Virus record (IMG/VR): IMGVR_UViG_3300037247_001246
Location: 1 to 36,949 of that record
Length of the DNA: 36,949 bases
Strand: one strand, 5' to 3'
DNA from: a virus
The translations under genes were made by a program, and so were the position numbers. This document shows, piece after piece, positions 14,606 through 21,113 of the stretch. A model generated the notes under the pieces. The model ran no database searches, was not told the DNA's origin, and saw only the letters and a list, made by a program, of their open reading frames with translations. The number at the start of each line of letters is the position of its first letter. Within the stretch, counting starts at the first letter, position 1.

Positions 14606-14611
14606 TATACT
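14606..14611 (+). promoter_or_regulatory. TATACT box before the SSB-like gene
   Basis: TATACT lies 40 bp before the next start and fits a -10 element. No good -35 is seen at 16-18 bp. The same hexamer lies in other gene gaps of the window (see findings). Confidence 0.4.
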
Positions 14612-14650
14612 TTTCACGGACCAGTAGAAACCAAGACAAGGAGTAGATTC

Positions 14651-15214
14651 ATGGGACTTTTCAAAAACATCGAAAACGAGCGTGCAGCGACCGATCGCAC
14701 ACCTTTCGCCAAGGCCGGACACTACCTGGCCCGCATCGATCGCATGCGTGAAGGCAAAGGTCAAGTCGACGAAATCTCCTACGTTGCGATAGACCTCACC
14801 GTGTTGCACGTCTACCCGGACGGCGATACGCCCAAGACGGCTCCCCAAAACGAGCCGCGCAACTGGACCGACCAAGGCGAGGACGGCTGGCACCGAGAAG
14901 GCCAGGAGATGACTGTCTTCTACAAGGCATCGTGGAAGTCCGCTCAGGCCAACCTCAAGGCCTTCATCGCCAACGCATCCGGGTTGGAGGACCACGAAGT
15001 CACCGAGGAGGCGTGCGCGAAGATCAGCGCGGAGAAACTCCTGGACGGCGAGGTCGTCGAGCTACAGAACCGGGTCGTCGAGATCAAGAAGAGCGGTGCG
15101 CCCTTCACGCGCGTCTGGTGCGTGCGTAGAGTCGAGGGAGCTGAATACTGCAACGTCGTCAGTGACGAGGTTGCAGCGAAGTTCTTCCCGGACGGGTTCG
15201 CCTCCGACGAGTAA
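14651..15214 (+). CDS. Single-stranded DNA-binding-like protein
   Basis: The protein has 187 residues, with AAGGAG 9 nt before the ATG. The order of features, P-F-A-K-A-G-H-Y-L-A-R-I-D, then strands SYVAIDLTVLHVYPD and a C-terminal strand pair ending in an acidic tail (FFPDGFASDE), resembles OB-fold phage SSB proteins found beside PolA genes. The acidic tail is typical of SSBs, which use it to recruit partners. It probably has its own promoter (TATACT) and a hairpin follows, consistent with high, separate expression. The assignment is by pattern and context only. Confidence 0.55.
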   Translation: MGLFKNIENERAATDRTPFAKAGHYLARIDRMREGKGQVDEISYVAIDLTVLHVYPDGDTPKTAPQNEPRNWTDQGEDGWHREGQEMTVFYKASWKSAQANLKAFIANASGLEDHEVTEEACAKISAEKLLDGEVVELQNRVVEIKKSGAPFTRVWCVRRVEGAEYCNVVSDEVAAKFFPDGFASDE

Positions 15215-15230
15215 TCCCTTCCCCTTGGGG

Positions 15231-15270
15231 GGACGCCCGCGCTCCGCACCGGGCGTCCTCTCACATTTTT
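15231..15270 (+). terminator. Hairpin with delayed T-run
   Basis: GGACGCCCG (15231-15239) pairs perfectly with CGGGCGTCC (15250-15258) around a 10-nt loop. T5 comes only after TCTCACA, so termination may be partial. It separates the SSB-like gene from the polymerase gene. Confidence 0.6.
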
Positions 15271-15287
15271 CCCTGAGGCCTGCACCC

Positions 15288-17624
15288 ATGAATGTTCTAT
15301 CCTTCGACACCGAGACCTTTCTGATCGGACCTGGCGCTATCGCGCCGAAGATGGTCTGCTGCTCAGTTGCTGGCGAGGCAGGCGCCTACCTCGTGTCGAA
15401 CGGAGACGCCTCCGTCGTCGAGGACTTGCGCGGGCTCTTCGAGTCCGGACACATCCTCGTGGGTCACACGACCTCCTACGATCTGGCCGTGATCGCGACG
15501 AGCTACCCCGAGCTGGAGCCTCTCATCTGGGAGAAGCTGATAGCCGGGGAGATCACCTGCACGAAGATCCGCGAAAAGCTCCTCAACCTTAGCACCCACG
15601 GCCACGTCGAGAAGTTGAGACTGCCCGACGGTTCGTCGGAGAAGATCAAGTATCATCTCGCCACTCTTGAGCTGCAGTATCTTGGCATCGACCGCTCAGC
15701 CGAGAAGACCGTCGCGACTACATCTGATTCCGTGCGCGGGGACAGCTGGCGACTCAACTACGACACGCTCGATGGCATCCCCTTAGACAAGTGGCCGGCC
15801 GGGGCGATCAAGTATGCGCTCGACGACGCCGTCGGCACACTGCTGGTCTACGAGGCGCAGAAGAAACGGGTGGAGTCGATGGTCGGCTACGCCAGCCTGA
15901 GGACTGAGTTCTTTCGCACGGCTGTCGACTTCGCCCTGCTCCTCATCACGCAGCGTGGCATGTGCGTTGACGAGAACGAGTTCCATCGTGTCCAGGAGCG
16001 CGTCCAGAAGGCCCTGGGTGGCGAGACACTGGAACCCTTGTTCGAGGCCGGCATCCTACGCCGGGGCCAGCCAGTGCGTCCCTACTCACGTCAGTTCAAG
16101 AAGGCCTTTGAGATTCTGCAGATGCGCGTTAGCTCTATCGATCTGATCGATGATGCAGTTGTCTGGGAACCTCACCGAGAGTTGCTAGAAACTGAGGGCA
16201 TCAAGTTCAAGGCCACGGTCAAGCCCACACTCGATAAGAAGAAGCTAACCGCGCTGGTCGAGAAGACCTGCAAGACTATCGGGATTGGGGTGCGGAAGAC
16301 TGAGAAGGACAACACCATCACCGACGCCGAGGTAATCGAAGAGCTCGCACCCCACGATGAGGTGCTCACCGTCTACCAGCTTCGACAATCCCTGCAGAAG
16401 ATCGTGACGACCGAGCTACCGCGCATGATGTGGGAGGGGAAGCCGGCCGACCGTGTGCACTTCCGCTACGATGCCTTGAAGGAGACGGGACGCACGTCCT
16501 CCTACGGCACCGATCTTTACCCAAGTGGTAATGGCCAGCAGGTGGATCCGCGAGTGCGCCCCTGCTTCGTGCCCGAGGAGGGCTGTGTGCTACTGTCGGT
16601 CGACTACAACCAGCTCGAACTCGCAACGCTCGGGCAGACCGTCTACAACATCTTCGGCAGTTCCGTGCATCGGGATCTGATCAACGAGGGCTACGACCTG
16701 CACGCCTACCTGGGCTCGACGATCGCCTACCACCTACATCCTGATTTCCGTGAGCTCTGTAGCGGGGCAGACGCAAAGCAGGTCTATGCCAACTTCATAG
16801 AGTGCAAAGGACACTCCGAGGGTCTCTTAGCCAAGTTCTTCAAGCTTTGGCGCGGGCTGGCAAAGCCTGTTGGTCTCGGCTATCCCGGCGGGCTGGGCCC
16901 ATGGACGCTTCTTAGTATCGCACGCAAGAAGCCCTACTTCGTGGACATCAAGGAGATCGCCGCTCAACTGCCAGAGGATCAGTTCAAGAAGACCGAGCAG
17001 CTCGTGCGAGCGGCGAAAAAGTATCTCGGCATGTCCGAGATCGAGTTTACGTGGACTCCGATGTCGAAGGCCCTGGCCTTGGCCATCAAGCTCAGAGAAA
17101 TCTGGCTCGACACCTTCGACATGCGCAAGTATTTCAAGCACATCTCGGAGGACTGTAAGGACGATCGGAACAACCTCGGCACGCGCCCCGACGGCTCAGC
17201 AAAGGAGGCTTACTGCTACACCAGTCCGTTCGGCATGTTCCGTGCTGGCTGCTCCTACACGTCAGCGGCTAACGGTGAAGCTCTGCAGACCCCAGCTGCG
17301 GAGGGTGCGACGACCGCGGTCATAGAGACCGTGCGTGCGTGTCGCGACCGCTCGGTCGGTTCGATCCTCTACGGCTGCAAGGCGCATCCGGTCAACTTCG
17401 TGCACGACGAACTGATCCTCGACATCCCTGAGGACGACCTGATGCACGAGCGGGCCTTCGAGGTCGTGCGAATCATGGTTGAGTCCATGAAGAGAGTCGT
17501 CCCCGACATCGAGATCGGTGCCGAGCCGGCACTGATGCGGCGCTGGAACAAGGGGGCCGAGTCTGTTTTCGACAACGGACGGCTCGTCGTTTGGGAACCA
17601 CCTGAACTAGTGGAGGCAACATGA
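15288..17624 (+). CDS. Family A DNA polymerase with 3'-5' exonuclease
   Basis: The product is 778 residues from the ATG at 15288 (CTGAGG upstream); the open frame to 15096 belongs to the gap. Exonuclease motifs: FDTE (D7, E9), VGHTTSYD (D65) and YALDDAVGTLLVY near 174. Polymerase motifs: A at LLSVDYNQLELA (D439), B at R522-GLAK526-PVGLGYPGG, and C at FVHDELILDIP (H706, D707). There is no 5' nuclease domain. Counting from K526, the residue equivalent to E. coli F762 is Leu530. It is the replicative polymerase, and is ATGA-coupled to the next gene. Confidence 0.93.
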   Translation: MNVLSFDTETFLIGPGAIAPKMVCCSVAGEAGAYLVSNGDASVVEDLRGLFESGHILVGHTTSYDLAVIATSYPELEPLIWEKLIAGEITCTKIREKLLNLSTHGHVEKLRLPDGSSEKIKYHLATLELQYLGIDRSAEKTVATTSDSVRGDSWRLNYDTLDGIPLDKWPAGAIKYALDDAVGTLLVYEAQKKRVESMVGYASLRTEFFRTAVDFALLLITQRGMCVDENEFHRVQERVQKALGGETLEPLFEAGILRRGQPVRPYSRQFKKAFEILQMRVSSIDLIDDAVVWEPHRELLETEGIKFKATVKPTLDKKKLTALVEKTCKTIGIGVRKTEKDNTITDAEVIEELAPHDEVLTVYQLRQSLQKIVTTELPRMMWEGKPADRVHFRYDALKETGRTSSYGTDLYPSGNGQQVDPRVRPCFVPEEGCVLLSVDYNQLELATLGQTVYNIFGSSVHRDLINEGYDLHAYLGSTIAYHLHPDFRELCSGADAKQVYANFIECKGHSEGLLAKFFKLWRGLAKPVGLGYPGGLGPWTLLSIARKKPYFVDIKEIAAQLPEDQFKKTEQLVRAAKKYLGMSEIEFTWTPMSKALALAIKLREIWLDTFDMRKYFKHISEDCKDDRNNLGTRPDGSAKEAYCYTSPFGMFRAGCSYTSAANGEALQTPAAEGATTAVIETVRACRDRSVGSILYGCKAHPVNFVHDELILDIPEDDLMHERAFEVVRIMVESMKRVVPDIEIGAEPALMRRWNKGAESVFDNGRLVVWEPPELVEAT

Positions 17625-17893
17625 GCATCTGGAAGACGAAGCAAGTCAACGATCACTTTGTGACCGTCGGACGCAAGCAGCTCTACGCGGACGTCATGGA
17701 GGAGGTCCGCCGACTCAAGCCCGGGGAGACCTACTTCGCTGAGGAACTGCGCCGTCCGCGGGGCATCTCCGTCGAGACTCTGCGCAAACGGATCTCCTCG
17801 GCGGTGAGCCTGCACGTTCGATCGAGCTCTCGCTACCGGTATCGAGTCCACATCACCATCGACGGCCAGATCGCCGTCGAATGCCTCAAATAG
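17621..17893 (+). CDS. Hypothetical small basic protein
   Basis: The protein has 90 residues and an ATGA overlap with the polymerase gene. Residues 20-70 look like a winged or simple helix-turn-helix (ADVMEEVRRLKPGE; ISVETLRKRISSAV), followed by strands (RYRVHITIDGQIAVE). It is net basic. A DNA-binding role is plausible; no family was recognised. Confidence 0.6.
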   Translation: MSIWKTKQVNDHFVTVGRKQLYADVMEEVRRLKPGETYFAEELRRPRGISVETLRKRISSAVSLHVRSSSRYRYRVHITIDGQIAVECLK

Positions 17894-17937
17894 CCCATCG
17901 GGTGGAACGCCGAGCGGGTATGCTACCCTGTAGATCG

Positions 17938-18060
17938 ATGCAGCACTGTCAGAGCGGCTCATTCCAAAATGCTAACGAACCTCAAGCGGTGACAGCTTTG
18001 CAGGAGACTGGATCGACCAGAGCCATTACCCGTGGCTCTGTCTCAGGTGCAGTGGTTTGA
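17938..18060 (+). CDS. Possible 40-aa ORF within the same gap
   Basis: A 40-residue frame starts at the ATG at 17938 (MQHCQSGSFQNANEP...) and ends at 18060; a further in-frame ATG lies at 17920. There is no ribosome site. It coincides with the inverted repeats, so it may be chance. It is an alternative to the non-coding RNA reading. Confidence 0.2.
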   Translation: MQHCQSGSFQNANEPQAVTALQETGSTRAITRGSVSGAVV

Positions 18061-18102
18061 GGTAGCTCCCCCGTCGAGTGCAGGCGACGAGGGTCGAGCG
18101 GC

Positions 18103-18140
18103 AAGCCCGACCCTTGACGAGGGGGTCGGGCTTGTTTTTT
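18103..18140 (+). terminator. Strong rho-independent terminator
   Basis: AAGCCCGACCC (18103-18113) pairs perfectly with GGGTCGGGCTT (18123-18133), with a 9-nt loop, followed by GTTTTTT. It closes the replication transcript or the candidate small RNA. Confidence 0.92.
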
Positions 18141-18149
18141 GAGGTAGAC

Positions 18150-18155
18150 TATACT
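18150..18155 (+). promoter_or_regulatory. TATACT box before the lipoprotein protease gene
   Basis: TATACT directly follows the terminator and lies 22 bp before the next start, the expected place for a -10 element of a new transcription unit. No consensus -35 is visible. Confidence 0.45.
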
Positions 18156-18176
18156 GGACTCTAAAGAGGCTACGGA

Positions 18177-18836
18177 ATGCGATACTGGACACTGACACTG
18201 CTCCTGCTTCTCTCGGCTTGCACGGTCGCGATTCCTGGCGGTCGAGTGGGTGCAGCGAAGCAGGTCTGGAAACTAATCCGCATTGGTGGAGGAGCGACCG
18301 GCTTCCCGATCTACCAGACCTACAACGCTGATGATCGTATCTACACCGTCTGGTTCCTCACCGCAGGCCACGCCACCATAGGTGACAAGGATGCGATATG
18401 GGCTGCGACTCTGCGAAACGAGCGCGCTCTCTTCCGAGGTGTGCATACGATGCGTCACCCAAAGCTGGACGCTGCGCTGATCACGTTCCGCACACGGAAA
18501 CCGGTCAAGCTCCTCTCTGTCTCTGACCGCACCCCTGCGTTCGGTGAAGAAGTCTGGGCAGTAGGCTATCCACTAATGCTTGGTCCTTTCATCACCCCTG
18601 GCATTGTGTCTGGACCCGGCATGTTCTCAAGTTCGATCTATCGTGCCTCGACTGACGTCTACTCCGGAAGCTCTGGAGGCCCAGTCATCGATTCCCTCGG
18701 ACGAGTGGTTGGTATCAGCGTAGGCGCTGGCACGGACAAGAGAGCTTCCGACAACTGGATAATCGTCACGCACATGGCCTTCTTCGTTCCTACTTCGAAA
18801 ATCGTGGGCTGGCTGAAGGACAACGGACTGCAATAG
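18177..18836 (+). CDS. Lipoprotein trypsin-like serine protease
   Basis: This 219-residue protein starts after AAAGAGG. The N-terminus is a lipoprotein signal peptide (MRYWTLTLLLLLSAC) with the lipobox L-S-A-C15. The catalytic triad of a chymotrypsin-fold protease is visible: H65 in FLTAGH, D98 in HPKLDAALI and S166 in SGSSGGPVI. So the mature enzyme should be lipid-anchored and act on the outer side of the cell membrane or in the periplasm. It has its own terminator-promoter boundary upstream. Such a protein is unusual in a phage; superinfection exclusion or envelope remodelling are possible roles. Acquisition from a bacterial genome (a moron gene) is plausible. Confidence 0.85.
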   Translation: MRYWTLTLLLLLSACTVAIPGGRVGAAKQVWKLIRIGGGATGFPIYQTYNADDRIYTVWFLTAGHATIGDKDAIWAATLRNERALFRGVHTMRHPKLDAALITFRTRKPVKLLSVSDRTPAFGEEVWAVGYPLMLGPFITPGIVSGPGMFSSSIYRASTDVYSGSSGGPVIDSLGRVVGISVGAGTDKRASDNWIIVTHMAFFVPTSKIVGWLKDNGLQ

Positions 18837-18880
18837 CTCTCGATCAAAAATAAACCATCTGCATCTGAGGAGACCTGCAC

Positions 18881-19129
18881 ATGCCCTACATCTCACCCGG
18901 ACTTCGATCTGTTCTACGCCAAGAAAACGAAAAGCCGAAAACCCCTGGAGCCTTGAACTATGAGTTGACGCGCCTCATGCTGGTGTATCTCAAGACTAAA
19001 GGTCTGAGTTGGCAGACCCTCAATGACATCTCTGGCGCCATGACCGAGTCTCTTGCCGAGTTCCGGCGCCGTCACATTGTTCCGTTCGAGAAAGATGCGA
19101 TCCGCCGAAACGGAGACCTAGCAATATGA
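18881..19129 (+). CDS. DUF6899-like protein
   Basis: The protein has 82 residues, with GAGGAGACCTGCAC before the ATG. The pattern M-P-Y-I, G-A-L-N-Y-E-L-T-R-L, then L-N-D-I-S-G-A-M, EFRRRHIVPFE and a final NGD matches small phage proteins of family DUF6899, whose members lie beside nucleotide metabolism genes. Its function is unknown. It is ATGA-coupled to the next gene. Confidence 0.75.
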   Translation: MPYISPGLRSVLRQENEKPKTPGALNYELTRLMLVYLKTKGLSWQTLNDISGAMTESLAEFRRRHIVPFEKDAIRRNGDLAI

Positions 19130-19563
19130 CTACCAAGGACACGAACCCGAAGGACGCCATCGGGTCATCCAAGCCGCCGCTCTCCACGCTGCCGTGGCCG
19201 GTCCTCTACGAAGTCGGTGCCGCGATGCTGGAGGGAGGCTGCAAGTATCGCCGGCACAACTATCGCATCGCAGGCGTGCGCGCGAGCATCTACTTCGACG
19301 CTGCCATGCGCCACCTTGTGGCGTGGTGGGAGGGCGAGGACATCGACGCCGACTCGGGCATTCACCACATCACCAAGTGCATCGCCGGCCTCGTCGTGCT
19401 GCGTGACGCCATGATGCAGGGTATGCTTGCCAACGACGACCGCCCGCCTGCAGCCACGAAGGATTGGATGACTACAATCCAAGAGCGAGTCGAAGATGTT
19501 TTGGCTCGCCATCCAGAACCGCTTCCACCCTACACCCGCACTGATACCCCGAGGAAGTCATGA
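19126..19563 (+). CDS. dATP/dGTP diphosphohydrolase N-terminal domain-like protein
   Basis: The protein has 145 residues. T-N-P-K-D-A-I-G-S-S-K-P-P-L-S, then GAAMLEGGCKYRRHNYR, RHLVAWWEGEDIDADSG and HHITKCIAGLVVLRDA follow the family known as dATP/dGTP diphosphohydrolase N-terminal (PF18909 as I recall). The conserved E, H and D residues suit a metal-dependent nucleotide hydrolase of the MazG-like all-helical type. In some phages relatives adjust purine dNTP pools, including phages with 2-aminoadenine DNA. Here the role is inferred. ATGA joins it to both neighbours. Confidence 0.8.
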   Translation: MTTKDTNPKDAIGSSKPPLSTLPWPVLYEVGAAMLEGGCKYRRHNYRIAGVRASIYFDAAMRHLVAWWEGEDIDADSGIHHITKCIAGLVVLRDAMMQGMLANDDRPPAATKDWMTTIQERVEDVLARHPEPLPPYTRTDTPRKS

Positions 19564-20012
19564 AGAAGAAAGTCTATCTTGCCGGTCCCATCTCAGGACT
19601 CACCTACGCCGAATCTGCATGCGGATGGCGAGAGGCGATCAAACTACTTCTGCCCGAGTTCGATCTCTTCTCACCCATGAGAGGCAAGGACTTTCTTGCA
19701 GACGAAGGAGTTCTCTGGGGCGCCTACGCACGCCATCCGATGTCATCCGTCAACGGCATCCTGGGACGCGACCGCAACGACGTCCGCACCTGCGATTTGA
19801 TGATCGCGTGCTTCTTGGAGGATCAAGGAAAGCCCAGCCTTGGCACCGCTATGGAGTTCGGCTGGGCTGACGCATGGCGCAAGCCGATCATTCTGGTTGC
19901 TCATCCCTCAAATGCACACTGGAACCATCCGATGCTGCAGGGCGCCGCCGTCTACAGAGTAGATAGCTTGCACGTCGCAGCTGATCTAGCCAAACATCTA
20001 CTGCTGCCATGA
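19560..20012 (+). CDS. Nucleoside 2-deoxyribosyltransferase-like protein
   Basis: The protein has 150 residues. VYLAGPISG at the N-terminus, R-D-R-N-D-V-R-T-C-D-L-M-I-A-C-F in the middle and S-L-G-T-A-M-E-F-G-W-A near residue 100 form the core of the nucleoside deoxyribosyltransferase/DUF4406 fold. The enzyme group exchanges or cleaves bases on deoxynucleosides or nucleotides. E103 in AMEFGWA is the likely catalytic acid. With the preceding gene it forms a two-gene nucleotide-pool cassette. Confidence 0.75.
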   Translation: MKKKVYLAGPISGLTYAESACGWREAIKLLLPEFDLFSPMRGKDFLADEGVLWGAYARHPMSSVNGILGRDRNDVRTCDLMIACFLEDQGKPSLGTAMEFGWADAWRKPIILVAHPSNAHWNHPMLQGAAVYRVDSLHVAADLAKHLLLP

Positions 20013-20581
20013 GCGATCGCGTGCTCGGAATCGGGATCGACCCCGACACAAAGAACTCGGGGATCGCCGTCGTCCAATACTCCAACCCGCTGGCGGATGG
20101 CCTCGGCTGCTACCAGATCGTGGAGGTGGCTCTTGCGCGCGCCCAGGGACGCAAGACGAAGGACCGACGGGTAGCCATGAGTAATGCACTGTGGACGACC
20201 CTGGCTGGCCTGGAGATCCCCTACGGAGTTGCAGTCGGTGTCGTCGAGTGGCAGGCCCTGCGACCCTACGGGGAGAAACGGCCGAATAACATCGTCGATC
20301 TCTGCGGGGTCGCTGGCATGGCGATCACTGCTCTGTCGCGTCACGTGTCGGCGACCACCTCAATCATCGCCCCGACGCCCGGGGACTGGACGAAGGGGCT
20401 CCCAAAAGAGGTGCGTGCGAACCGCATCATCCGACGCCTGCAGCTTTCCCCCGATCTGAAAGACTTCGAGAACATCCCCCCGTCGTTGCGGCATCACGCG
20501 ATGGACGCGGTCGGGCTGGCCGTCTGGGGAATCGATCTCGCTAGAACAGGTGGACTTCCGCCACCTCTTCCTTGGGTCTGA
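20009..20581 (+). CDS. RuvC-like Holliday junction resolvase
   Basis: This 190-residue protein has an RNase H-like fold with D11 in GIGIDPDTKNSGIA, E80 in VGVVEWQALRP and H163-x2-D166 in RHHAMDAVGLAVWG, the usual acidic set of RuvC enzymes. It resolves branched DNA before packaging and is a natural partner of the SF2 helicase and Cas4-like nuclease. It is ATGA-coupled upstream. Its last 41 bp overlap the end of the convergent gene at 20541-21113. Confidence 0.85.
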   Translation: MSDRVLGIGIDPDTKNSGIAVVQYSNPLADGLGCYQIVEVALARAQGRKTKDRRVAMSNALWTTLAGLEIPYGVAVGVVEWQALRPYGEKRPNNIVDLCGVAGMAITALSRHVSATTSIIAPTPGDWTKGLPKEVRANRIIRRLQLSPDLKDFENIPPSLRHHAMDAVGLAVWGIDLARTGGLPPPLPWV

Positions 20582-21113
20582 GAAGATCCAGCTCGCCCAG
20601 GAAGTCGACGATGCACGTCTCGATCTCCGCGATGGCGATCGGCGTGACCTCGGTCTGCAGCCCGCGGAGCCCAGCGGACTCGAAGAAGGGGTGAGGATCT
20701 GCCGGTCCGACGCGCTTCGTCATGATGATGCGCCCCTCGCGGACCAGCCGATTGAACTTTGACTTCGACAGGATCAGGCGACGGATGTCCGTCACTCGCA
20801 CAGGGTAGTTCCGGGAGCCCCCGTCGATGCGTGGATCCTCGTCCGGGTTGCTGAAGAAGACCATGAACTTCCCCTTCTGGATCGGACCACGCCCGTCGTG
20901 GTAGTAGATGGCCCAGTAGAAGGGAAGATGGACGAGGCCGTCGACCTGATCGGAGCCGACCTGCTCCAGGCGAATCTCCATGCTCTCGCGCAGCGCCTTT
21001 CCGCGACGACTGTCGGTCGCCAGGGCGAGGATGGCTGCTCGGGCCCGCCGGCGAGCCGCCTCGGCCGCTCGAAGGGCGACCTCGACCAGAACCTCCTGGG
21101 GGTTACATGCCAT
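20541..21113 (-). CDS. HK97 gp10-like head-tail/tail completion protein
   Basis: The protein has 190 residues on the minus strand, starting inside the end of the portal gene (11-nt overlap). A helical N-terminus with many Ala and Arg is followed by L-P-F-Y-W-A-I-Y-Y-H-D-G-R-G-P and, near the end, G-P-A-D-P-H-P-F-F-E-S-A. The order of a tyrosine strand, a charged loop and the PxxPFFxxA-type helix is that of HK97 gp10-like neck/tail proteins. It ends 41 bp inside the convergent resolvase gene. Confidence 0.55.
   Translation of the reverse strand: MACNPQEVLVEVALRAAEAARRRARAAILALATDSRRGKALRESMEIRLEQVGSDQVDGLVHLPFYWAIYYHDGRGPIQKGKFMVFFSNPDEDPRIDGGSRNYPVRVTDIRRLILSKSKFNRLVREGRIIMTKRVGPADPHPFFESAGLRGLQTEVTPIAIAEIETCIVDFLGELDLLRPKEEVAEVHLF

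Larger units (their letters stand above)
17916..18140 (+). ncRNA. Candidate structured non-coding RNA ending in a terminator
   Basis: Inverted repeats are crowded in this gap. GGGTA-TGC-TACCC lies at 17916-17928. CTGTCA (17946-17951) pairs with TGACAG (17990-17995). AGAGCCA (18019-18025) pairs with TGGCTCT (18033-18039). A CCCCCGTCG/CGACGAGGG stem with one mismatch lies at about 18067-18092. The terminator follows at 18103-18140. This is what a small RNA gene would look like, but no known RNA family was recognised and no tRNA features (T-loop, CCA) are present. The 5' end is not defined. Confidence 0.4.

Noticed and set aside
15096-15287. N-terminal extension of the DNA polymerase
   Set aside because: It overlaps the SSB-like gene and the hairpin at 15231; the exonuclease motif FDTE begins at residue 6 of the ATG at 15288, as expected.
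17894-18140. tRNA gene
   Set aside because: No T-loop consensus, acceptor stem or CCA end could be placed.
19126-20012. Evidence for a 2-aminoadenine (Z) genome
   Set aside because: Only a related hydrolase domain is seen; the diagnostic PurZ gene is not in the window, and the domain is also common in ordinary phages.
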